Shown here one piece after another: positions 1-4,925 of a stretch of 21,099 nucleotides of DNA. Source of the DNA: a virus. The position numbers and the translations under genes were made by a program. Every line of letters begins with the position of its first letter. Positions within the stretch are counted from its first letter, which is position 1. The stretch lies in IMG/VR virus record IMGVR_UViG_3300007520_000095, positions 1-21,099 of that record; one strand, 5' to 3'. Below the pieces are notes generated by a model that was given only the letters and a program-made list of their open reading frames with translations, had not been told where the DNA came from and searched no databases.

Positions 1-51
1 AACCGCCGCGAGGCAGACCAGGGCGGGGATGAGCAGGAGGCTGGCGGGCAT
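1..51 (-). CDS. Partial small hydrophobic protein (N-terminus only)
   Basis: Seventeen codons are visible before the window edge. The start ATG (51-49) overlaps the stop of the upstream minus-strand gene as TGATG, so it is probably translated by coupling as the fourth gene of the leftward operon. The visible residues (MPASLLLIPALVCLAAV) are strongly hydrophobic with no charge, which fits a signal peptide or the first membrane helix of a small membrane protein. Nothing more can be said about its function because the rest lies outside the window. Confidence 0.5.
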   Translation of the reverse strand, partial: MPASLLLIPALVCLAAV

Positions 52-266
52 CACGGCGCCTCCAACTCGGCGATATCGCCGCGCAGGCGGGCGATCTCGC
101 GCAGGTGGTAGCCGGCGGATGGGTGGTCGATGACGAGCTGGTCCAGGTTGTGTTGGTGGCGGCAGAGCATGGCGCGGTGGCCGCGCAGTATCCCGTTGCG
201 CAAATGCGCGGTGAGCAGCGGCGGCGGCATGGGCTCGGCGGCGCGGGCGTTGATGATGTCGGGCAT
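51..266 (-). CDS. Small hypothetical phage protein, 71 aa
   Basis: I do not recognise this protein. I chose the ATG at 266 because a strong Shine-Dalgarno (AGGAGG) lies about seven bases upstream of it. Longer readings in the same frame run into low-complexity Ser/Pro/Arg sequence typical of a shadow frame. The protein is soluble-looking, with a His/Arg-rich middle (residues 22-50) and a C-terminal helix-like stretch (residues 53-70) ending in acidic residues. It is the third gene of the leftward early operon and its TGA overlaps the next start as TGATG. Position next to the control region suggests an early or lysogeny-associated accessory role, but this is inference from location only. Confidence 0.6.
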   Translation of the reverse strand: MPDIINARAAEPMPPPLLTAHLRNGILRGHRAMLCRHQHNLDQLVIDHPSAGYHLREIARLRGDIAELEAP

Positions 267-339
267 GGGTAGCCTCCTCGATTGTGTCGGGAGGCGCCCG
301 CCGGAGCGTGGCCTCGGCGGCGCCAGTGATGGCGGCGGG

Positions 340-588
340 TCAGCGCTTGCGGGACGCGCGGGGCGGCTTGGGCTGGGCGACGGGCTGCGCCTTGCGGATG
401 GCGACGAGCTTGGGGATGGCGACGAGCTTGGGAGGGTTGGCCCAGGCGGCGACTTCGGCGCAGAGGTCCGCCACGTCGGAGTGGATCGTGGTCGGCCCGT
501 CGGAGACGTGATGCGAGATGCGGCGCAGCACGAATCCGTTGGCGACGCGCTCAATCTTAATGTTGTTGGTGCCGTTAATCATGGTCAT
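340..588 (-). CDS. Small hypothetical phage protein with a Lys/Pro/Arg-rich tail, 82 aa
   Basis: The family is not recognised. The ATG at 588 overlaps the stop of the upstream gene as ATGA and is preceded by a GAGGAG-type ribosome site, so the two genes are translationally coupled. Residues 1-50 look like a compact domain (strand-like IKIERVANGFVLRRIS followed by a helix around residues 38-50). Residues 53-82 are a basic, proline-rich tail that could bind nucleic acid. The tail contains a tandem repeat of KLVAIP/R caused by an 18-bp DNA duplication at 397-432. Role unknown; the basic tail is the only functional hint. Confidence 0.65.
   Translation of the reverse strand: MTMINGTNNIKIERVANGFVLRRISHHVSDGPTTIHSDVADLCAEVAAWANPPKLVAIPKLVAIRKAQPVAQPKPPRASRKR
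397..432. repeat. 18-bp perfect tandem duplication inside a coding region
   Basis: The 18-mer at 397-414 is repeated exactly at 415-432. The unit length is a multiple of three, so it duplicates six codons (KLVAIP) in the basic tail of the 82-aa protein without breaking the frame. It looks like a recent slippage event. Confidence 0.85.
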
Positions 589-884
589 TGCTCCTCGGCC
601 GCGTCGGGGAGGGCGTTGAAGACCTCCACCGCGGCGGCAGCTGTTCTTGATATCAAGTGGAAGGCGCGCCACTGGTCGGCCCAGGCCTGGGCGGCGCGAC
701 CCTGGCGGCCGCTGCGCCAGCGGGCCGTCCGGCCGTCGATCGCGGCCTGGGCAATGACCGAGATGTCGGCGGCGAAGGCCGCGGCCTCGGTATGGGCGGC
801 GGCGAGCTTCAGGCGCGTGACATGCATCCGGTCGGCGATCTCGACGAGGTAGGCGCGCTGCTCGGGCTGGAGGGTGAAGGGCAT
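585..884 (-). CDS. Hypothetical helical protein, first gene of leftward operon, 99 aa
   Basis: I do not recognise the family. The start ATG at 884 has a good ribosome site (AGGGAG, about seven bases upstream) and lies about 32 bases downstream of the start point predicted for the operator-controlled leftward promoter at 923-951. The whole sequence is alanine-rich and appears helical (residues 5-50 and 70-95), with no membrane segment or signal peptide. In lambdoid phages this position, directly behind the leftward early promoter, carries recombination, anti-termination or host-takeover genes. None of those families is visible here. Confidence 0.65.
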   Translation of the reverse strand: MPFTLQPEQRAYLVEIADRMHVTRLKLAAAHTEAAAFAADISVIAQAAIDGRTARWRSGRQGRAAQAWADQWRAFHLISRTAAAAVEVFNALPDAAEEQ

Positions 885-922
885 CGGTGTCTCCCTGCCG
901 TCGCGGGATGCGGCGGTGGGAA

Positions 923-951
923 ATCATGTGCACAAATGCACAACAAGGCAA
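923..951 (-). promoter_or_regulatory. Leftward early promoter (PL-like)
   Basis: On the minus strand, -35 TTGCCT (951-946) is followed by a 17-bp spacer and -10 CATGAT (928-923). One operator fills the spacer and a second abuts the -35 element upstream. The same arrangement is found at the rightward promoter, which supports both assignments. The predicted start near 916 gives a short leader before the ATG at 884. Confidence 0.6.
928..941. promoter_or_regulatory. Repressor operator OL1 (GTGCA-N4-TGCAC)
   Basis: GTGCACAAATGCAC has two perfect 5-bp inverted half-sites with spacer CAAA. It sits in the -35/-10 spacer of the leftward promoter, where binding would block polymerase. Fourteen base pairs matches the size of operators used by 434/P22-type phage repressors. 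Confidence 0.7.
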
Positions 952-965
952 GAGCAAAAATGCAC
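952..965. promoter_or_regulatory. Repressor operator OL2 (one mismatch)
   Basis: GAGCAAAAATGCAC differs from the consensus GTGCA-N4-TGCAC by one base in one half-site. Its centre is 24 bp from the neighbouring operator and it directly abuts the -35 hexamer of the leftward promoter. Confidence 0.6.
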
Positions 966-1102
966 ATGCGCGAATGACAGTGCTAGCCGGTTGAGCCAAA
1001 ACACAGTTTCGTGACGATTGGCGGTGCAATCTGGCGCCGGGCTAATCCGCCATCGCAATGGATGGTTTAAAGTTTGACGCGCCCTAAACCGTCAGGCAAC
1101 GT

Positions 1103-1513
1103 TCACGAAAGATTGCGATTTAAAGGTGTCTCATGATCGGCCCCGGCAGTATTCCCAGCGTCAACGAGGCTTTCAATCAGTTGCGCCACGACCACCTTGT
1201 TCTTGTGGCTGAGTCGCCGCCACGCGCGGAGCAGGTCGGCCTCCTCGGCATCTTGCGTCGAATCAACGCGAAGCAGGACGCCGCCGAGCGCCGGGCCGCT
1301 ATCCGCTTGGTTGTCGGCGCCGAAGCGGGCGACCGCCGCGTCGATCTTGGCAAGCGTGGTGGAGTTGGGCGTGCTCATGTAGTGGGGATTGTTTAAAAAC
1401 CGGGTCAGCGTCGTGTGAGACACCCCCGCCGCCTTCGCAAGCGCGGTCGCGTCCAGGCCGGTTGTTTTCAGCGCGGTCTGTAGCTGTTTCCTGATCTTTT
1501 CGCGATGGCTCAT
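1103..1513 (-). CDS. XRE-family phage repressor (CI-like, no protease domain), 136 aa
   Basis: This is probably the lysogeny repressor. A helix-turn-helix of the XRE/lambda-repressor type spans about residues 15-45, with the scanning helix and recognition helix around ALAKAAGVSHTTLTRFL. The C-terminal part (residues 88-116) is a helical segment, AWRRLSHKNKVVVAQLIESL, common in short XRE regulators. There is no S24 autoprotease domain, so RecA-driven self-cleavage is not expected and induction must use another route. I chose the ATG at 1513 because upstream in-frame sequence would translate straight through the operators. Its ribosome site is weak. It is transcribed leftward, diverging from the Cro-like gene, and is flanked by two operator pairs. 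Its own promoter could not be resolved. Confidence 0.85.
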   Translation of the reverse strand: MSHREKIRKQLQTALKTTGLDATALAKAAGVSHTTLTRFLNNPHYMSTPNSTTLAKIDAAVARFGADNQADSGPALGGVLLRVDSTQDAEEADLLRAWRRLSHKNKVVVAQLIESLVDAGNTAGADHETPLNRNLS

Positions 1514-1552
1514 GGCGCTCGCAGCTTCGCACGGCGGCGCATAAACGTCCGG

Positions 1553-1566
1553 GTGCAAGAATGCAC
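1553..1566. promoter_or_regulatory. Repressor operator OR2 (GTGCA-N4-TGCAC)
   Basis: GTGCAAGAATGCAC has perfect half-sites with spacer AGAA. It ends one base before the -35 hexamer of the rightward promoter, exactly as OL2 does for the leftward promoter. It also lies upstream of the repressor gene, so it could mediate autoregulation. Confidence 0.7.
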
Positions 1567-1594
1567 TTGTCACGAGTGCAATATTGCACATAAC
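1567..1594 (+). promoter_or_regulatory. Rightward early promoter (PR-like)
   Basis: -35 TTGTCA (1567-1572), a 16-bp spacer, then -10 CATAAC (1589-1594). An operator fills the spacer. The predicted start point near 1601 is only about three bases before the Cro-like ATG at 1604, so the transcript would be nearly leaderless, consistent with the absence of a ribosome binding site there. Confidence 0.6.
1576..1589. promoter_or_regulatory. Repressor operator OR1 (perfect 14-bp palindrome)
   Basis: GTGCAATATTGCAC is a perfect palindrome and the best match of the four operators. It lies in the spacer of the rightward promoter and overlaps the first base of its -10 hexamer. Its centre is 23 bp from OR2. 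Confidence 0.75.
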
Positions 1595-1603
1595 ATCCTC
1601 GCC

Positions 1604-1813
1604 ATGCTCCAGTTGATGACCGCAGAAGAGATCGAAGGCCTGGCCGCTAAGGCTGGGTTGTCCATGGCCGAGGTGTGCCGGAGGGCGAAGATCGCGCCGA
1701 CCACCTTTACGCGGTGGAAGGCAGGAAAGACCGAGCCCACGCTGGGGGTCTACCGGCGGTTGTGTGCGGCGGTCGAGCGCCCGGCCGCGCTGCAGCCGGA
1801 GCGGGCAGCGTGA
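1604..1813 (+). CDS. Cro-like helix-turn-helix regulator, 69 aa
   Basis: A small protein consisting almost only of a helix-turn-helix (about residues 8-45: AAKAGLSMAEVCRRAKIAPTTFTRWKAGK). It diverges from the repressor gene and is the first gene of the rightward early operon. This is the place and size of Cro in lambdoid phages (lambda Cro is 66 aa), so it probably binds the same operators and turns down early transcription. ATG 1604 is chosen because the promoter predicts a near-leaderless message. ATG 1616 is an alternative and also lacks a ribosome site. The downstream stop forms TGATG with a possible 30-codon ORF. Confidence 0.75.
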   Translation: MLQLMTAEEIEGLAAKAGLSMAEVCRRAKIAPTTFTRWKAGKTEPTLGVYRRLCAAVERPAALQPERAA

Positions 1814-1905
1814 TGGCGTCGGCAGTGCTGCTGTCATGCGCCGCAGCATCTACGGGACTACCCGTAGAGGTCACCAATAACAAACAAGGGGGTTACACGC
1901 GATGA
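1813..1905 (+). CDS. Possible 30-aa micro-ORF bridging two regulators
   Basis: A 30-codon frame starts inside the Cro-like stop (TGATG) and ends inside the start of the next gene (ATGA), so it would be coupled on both sides. It would encode MASAVLLSCAAASTGLPVEV plus ten more residues, with a short hydrophobic N-terminus. It reads through the hairpin at 1849-1868. It may be a real leader-type peptide, or chance, since the next gene has its own ribosome site. Confidence 0.3.
   Translation: MASAVLLSCAAASTGLPVEVTNNKQGGYTR
1849..1868. repeat. Perfect 8-bp inverted repeat (hairpin), 4-nt loop
   Basis: TCTACGGG-ACTA-CCCGTAGA lies between the Cro-like gene and the CII-like gene. No U-run follows, so it is not a standard terminator. 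It may be an mRNA hairpin controlling translation of the next gene or an operator for another regulator. Confidence 0.6.
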
Positions 1906-2411
1906 GCGGGCCAATGCTCGATCCGGTGAAGGTGAACGCGCTGAAAACCGCGACGCAGCAATTGATCGGGGCGCTCGGCGGTCTGGCCGCGGCCGAGACG
2001 GTGTGCCGGGTGTCCGTGCCGGTGCTGTCGACATACCAGTCCAGAAATCATCCGACCGTCACGATGCCGATCGACGTGGTGCTGCAACTGGAGGCGGTGG
2101 CCGGCGAGCCGATCGTCACCGGGGCGCTGGCGCGGCTGCAGGGCTGCGTCCTGGGCCGGGGCGAGGGCCTGCCGGGGCAGGACGTGGGCCGGGCGGTCGC
2201 GGACATGGCGCGGCACGCCGGGGAGGTCTCGGCCGGGTTTATCGAGGCCAACGCGGACGGGCTGCTGGATGTGGTGGAGCGGGCGCGGCTGGTGGAGCAG
2301 GGCGAGCGCATTCAGCAGGCGGTGGGCGCGATGCTGTCGGCGCTGGTGCAACCGCCCCAGGCGCCGGGCAGCGGCGTGGGCGTTGTGGTGGCAATGGAGC
2401 GCCGGGCGTGA
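1902..2411 (+). CDS. Putative phage regulator (CII-like), 169 aa
   Basis: The N-terminal 70 residues read as a helix-turn-helix region of the kind seen in phage CII-type regulators. An initial helix (KVNALKTATQQLIGALGG) is followed by AAETVCRVSVPVLSTYQSRN and a methionine/proline turn (TMPIDVVLQLEAVAGEPIV). Residues 90-155 are a long amphipathic helical region, probably for oligomerisation. It has a strong purine-rich ribosome site (AAGGGGG) ten bases before ATG 1902. It follows the Cro-like gene, as cII follows cro in lambda, and this position supports a role in the lysis-lysogeny choice. The exact family is inferred, not certain. Its stop overlaps the next start as GTGA. Confidence 0.55.
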   Translation: MSGPMLDPVKVNALKTATQQLIGALGGLAAAETVCRVSVPVLSTYQSRNHPTVTMPIDVVLQLEAVAGEPIVTGALARLQGCVLGRGEGLPGQDVGRAVADMARHAGEVSAGFIEANADGLLDVVERARLVEQGERIQQAVGAMLSALVQPPQAPGSGVGVVVAMERRA

Positions 2412-3322
2412 GCGCGCCGCTGTCGCTGGAGGCGCTGACGGCGCTGGTGCACGAGACGATCTCGGCACAGTCGCGCGCGGCGGTGGATGCGGCGCGGGCG
2501 GAGGGGTTTACGCTCGGCACGCAGGAGGGCTGGCTGCGGGCGGTGCGGGAGATGCGCGTGCGGCTCAACCAGCTCGGCGTCGATATGGCGGCGGCGGCGT
2601 GCGGCGGCGATCTGGTGCTCGGTAATGCCGATGGGGCCGGGTCGCTGGGCAGTTTGGACAGGATGCAGGCGGCGGTGTCACACGCCGAGCCGGAAGCGGC
2701 TCCTGCGGTGGGATCTCGCCTCCCCGCCGCGGTGCCTGCAAGCGCCGGGGTGGCTGCCCCCTCAGCCGCCCCGGCGCGGGATGACGCGGCGCCTGCCGCT
2801 GGGGTGCTGCTGTGCCAGCGCCGGGGTGGTCGGCCAGCGGAGGCGCAGGTCTGGCGCACGCCGGCGCGGGCCGAGGTGCTGCGGCGTGAGTGGCCGCTGG
2901 GCACGCCCGCGGCGGCGATCCGGCCGATGCTGGCGGCGCTGCCGGGCGCGAAGCTGCCGTACGGTGTCGATATCTCGATTTGGGCGTCCCAGCTGGGGCG
3001 GCAGCGGCCGGAGGGGTTTCGCGGCAGGCGGACGATCCGCGCGGCGCCGGCTGAGGCGGAGGCTGCGGCGCCTGCCGACGATGTGGCGGCGATAACGGCG
3101 CCGGCCCCAGCAGGGCCCGCGGCGGCCGCGGTGATCCAGGTGGCGGCACATCCGCAGCCGCCGGCCCCCGTGGCGGCGCCGGTGGAGGCGGATTTTCGCG
3201 TGATCCGGGCGTGGTGCGAGGCGCGCGGGATGCGGTTTGACGGCGCCAACATCGACGCGATCAACCGGGTGCGGATGGCGGGGTTCCCGCCGCTGCCGCC
3301 GTTTGTGCAGGTGGGGGCCTGA
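2408..3322 (+). CDS. Hypothetical DNA-binding-like protein with SANT/GcrA-type segment, 304 aa
   Basis: Not a recognised family as a whole. The start is GTG 2408, overlapping the previous stop (GTGA). Residues 1-60 form a helical domain with the stretch AVREMRVRLNQLGVDMAAAA. A long Ala/Pro linker follows (about 85-145). Residues 149-200 (WRTPARAEVLRREWPLGTPA onward) resemble the W-x(n)-L-x(2)-W-x(2)-G helical repeat of SANT/Myb or GcrA N-terminal domains. A second Ala/Pro linker follows, and then a small conserved-looking C-terminal segment (259-304). It lies two genes upstream of the GcrA-like gene. A role as an early transcription or replication regulator is inference. Confidence 0.6.
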   Translation: MSAPLSLEALTALVHETISAQSRAAVDAARAEGFTLGTQEGWLRAVREMRVRLNQLGVDMAAAACGGDLVLGNADGAGSLGSLDRMQAAVSHAEPEAAPAVGSRLPAAVPASAGVAAPSAAPARDDAAPAAGVLLCQRRGGRPAEAQVWRTPARAEVLRREWPLGTPAAAIRPMLAALPGAKLPYGVDISIWASQLGRQRPEGFRGRRTIRAAPAEAEAAAPADDVAAITAPAPAGPAAAAVIQVAAHPQPPAPVAAPVEADFRVIRAWCEARGMRFDGANIDAINRVRMAGFPPLPPFVQVGA

Positions 3323-3828
3323 TGCGCGGATTGGAGCGCGTGGCGCGGGATCGGCGGCACCTGGTGGCGGCGCAGGTGCGGTGCAGCACCGGATTTACCA
3401 CGGGCCACGCCGTCGACGGAATAGGGCGGCTGCGCGCGGCGGGGGTGTGGGCGGGGCCTGCGATCCGCGCGGCGATGCTGCCGCCGGTGGTGGTGCTGCC
3501 ATCTCCCGAGCCGGGGGCGCGGCGCAGCAATGCCGCGGCGCTGCTGGCGGTGCTGGAGGTGTGGCCTGAGGGCGAGCCGCTCGGCACGCTCACCGAAATG
3601 GCGCACCGGGCCGGGTTCGGGCGCGACGCGAGTAGCAGCTCGGCGTACCACGCGAGCAACGCGCTGGATCTGCTGATCGCGGACCGGGCGTTGGTGATGA
3701 CAGTCGGCACGCGGCAGGCATGGCACGGCGAGCGGGCGCTGCTGCTGCGCGCCTCCGGCCGGCTGCTGGCCACGGTGCGGGCGCCAAGCTTCTGGGCGAA
3801 GCGGATGCGGGAGATGGCCAGTGCCTAA
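3322..3828 (+). CDS. Hypothetical early protein, possible winged helix, 168 aa
   Basis: The start ATG overlaps the previous stop as TGATG, and the end overlaps the next gene by eight bases, so the gene is embedded in a coupled operon. Two segments look domain-like. Residues 1-60 contain GFTTGHAVDGIGRLRAAGVW. Residues 72-150 contain a helical region followed by SSSAYHASNALDLLIADRAL and a strand-turn-strand (ALVMTVGTRQAWHGERALLL), a pattern typical of a winged helix. No catalytic motif is visible. It probably binds DNA or partners with the regulators beside it, but no named family can be assigned. Confidence 0.55.
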   Translation: MRGLERVARDRRHLVAAQVRCSTGFTTGHAVDGIGRLRAAGVWAGPAIRAAMLPPVVVLPSPEPGARRSNAAALLAVLEVWPEGEPLGTLTEMAHRAGFGRDASSSSAYHASNALDLLIADRALVMTVGTRQAWHGERALLLRASGRLLATVRAPSFWAKRMREMASA

Positions 3829-4306
3829 AGAGACATGGACCAGCGAACAAATACTCCGTCTGCGCTCGCTGTGGGCCGAGGGGCATTCGGCGGCGGAGAT
3901 CGGTCGGCGACTGGGCTACAGCAAAAACGCGGTGGTCGGCAAGACGCACCGCGAGGGGTTGCCGTCACGGCCGTCGCCGATCCGGCCAGATGGTGCCGCG
4001 AAGAAGGCCAGGCCGGCGCGGCTCGGCGCGGTGACGAAATGGGGTGGCCTTGGGCGCGAGGAGCCGAGCACGCTGGTGACGCTCGGGGTCGCGGCCCAGA
4101 CGGCGGTGGTGGTGCCCGAGGCGCCGCGCCTGTCTGGGCGGTCGCACGAGTGCTCCTATCCGATCGGTGAGCCGCGCACGCCGGGGTTCCGCTATTGCGA
4201 TGCGCCAGCGCCGGCTGGGCGCAGCTACTGCGAGGCGCACCACCGGGTGGCGCATGTGCAGGGGCCGGTACGCGAGCCGCCGGTGTATGCGGCGTGGTTG
4301 CGCTGA
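3821..4306 (+). CDS. GcrA-family cell-cycle regulator homologue, 161 aa
   Basis: GcrA is an alphaproteobacterial transcription cofactor that binds sigma70-RNA polymerase and CcrM-methylated GANTC sites. The N-terminal DNA-binding region (residues 5-50: TWTSEQILRLRSLWAEGHSA, then GYSKNAVVGKTHREGLPSRP) matches the GcrA signature closely. The C-terminal region (residues 108-143) keeps the family's cysteine/histidine pattern: C111-x-YPIGEP, FRYC126, GRSYC137 and H140/H141. The start is GTG 3821 with GGGAG upstream, overlapping the previous gene by eight bases. The length is close to Caulobacter GcrA. It could redirect host cell-cycle transcription to the phage or control phage genes. No GANTC site is present in the intergenic regions of this window. 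Confidence 0.85.
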   Translation: MPKETWTSEQILRLRSLWAEGHSAAEIGRRLGYSKNAVVGKTHREGLPSRPSPIRPDGAAKKARPARLGAVTKWGGLGREEPSTLVTLGVAAQTAVVVPEAPRLSGRSHECSYPIGEPRTPGFRYCDAPAPAGRSYCEAHHRVAHVQGPVREPPVYAAWLR

Positions 4307-4503
4307 TGGTCGCCGGGGCGCGCGACGCGTCGCAGGCGCAGGGGTGCGTGGACGTACTTCGGGTGCTGGCGGAGCTATCGCCGGTGGACCAGGGCGTGGT
4401 GCTGGCGACGCTGTGCGGCGAGCTGGCGCGGCTGCAACCCCGGCCGGCGGAGGTGCTGGCGATGATGCTTGAAGTGGCGCGCGCGCGGGCGGGGGTGGCA
4501 TGA
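4306..4503 (+). CDS. Small hypothetical helical protein, 65 aa
   Basis: The start ATG 4306 overlaps the GcrA-like stop as TGATG, and the end overlaps the next start as ATGA. The protein appears entirely helical and rich in Ala/Leu (for example VDVLRVLAELSPVDQGVVLA), without membrane segments. No family recognised. The strict coupling on both sides and consistent codon use support it as a real gene. Confidence 0.55.
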   Translation: MVAGARDASQAQGCVDVLRVLAELSPVDQGVVLATLCGELARLQPRPAEVLAMMLEVARARAGVA

Positions 4504-4925
4504 GCGCGTCGCCGCCCGTCGGCCCGGTCAATCGCTGGCGCTGTATCGCCGGGGTGTATGGCCGGCTGGTGGCGCAGGGGGTGATGGCGCGCGACGAGGC
4601 GCTGGCGTCGCTGCTGGCGGCGGGGGCGGAGCGGATGCCGCGCATGGCGGCGTGCGGGCGGGACATGCGGCTGGCCTGGGCCCTGGACGATGCCGTGGCC
4701 GCGTGGCGCATGGGGCGCGACCGGACGCGGTTCGCGTTGCGGCGGGCGTTGGCGCCGATGCTCGCCGAGCGGGCGCCCTCGGCGCGGCTGCTGGCGGTGG
4801 CGCGGTCGATCAATCTCGACGCGGGTGGGGCGCTGCTGGAGCGCGAGGTGTTGGACGAGGTGCGGCGCGAGGTTTACTGGGCGGCGCGCCGCCAGCAGCC
4901 GCAACAGGCGAGGCGGCGGGCATGA
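4500..4925 (+). CDS. Hypothetical early protein upstream of the replication ATPase, 141 aa
   Basis: Coupled on both sides by ATGA overlaps. The sequence is Arg/Ala-rich and helical, with conserved-looking segments WRCIAGVYGRLVAQGVMARD (residues 13-32) and a C-terminal helix rich in Glu/Arg (residues 112-135) ending in a basic tail. I do not recognise the family. Its position immediately before the P-loop ATPase makes a helicase loader, primase accessory or replication-associated role possible, by position alone. Confidence 0.55.
   Translation: MSASPPVGPVNRWRCIAGVYGRLVAQGVMARDEALASLLAAGAERMPRMAACGRDMRLAWALDDAVAAWRMGRDRTRFALRRALAPMLAERAPSARLLAVARSINLDAGGALLEREVLDEVRREVYWAARRQQPQQARRRA

Noticed and set aside
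130-852. 240-codon plus-strand frame over the leftward operon
   Set aside because: The minus-strand genes have good ribosome sites, stop-start couplings and an operator-controlled promoter. The plus frame has none of these.
1505-1603. N-terminal extension of the Cro-like protein (upstream in-frame start at 1505)
   Set aside because: It would translate through both operators and the promoter and overlap the repressor gene's start region. The predicted transcription start is near 1601.
2239-3726. 495-codon open frame on the minus strand
   Set aside because: It lies antisense to three coupled plus-strand genes. Its product is low-complexity Arg/Pro/Ala/Ser sequence with no ribosome site, as expected for a shadow frame in very GC-rich DNA.
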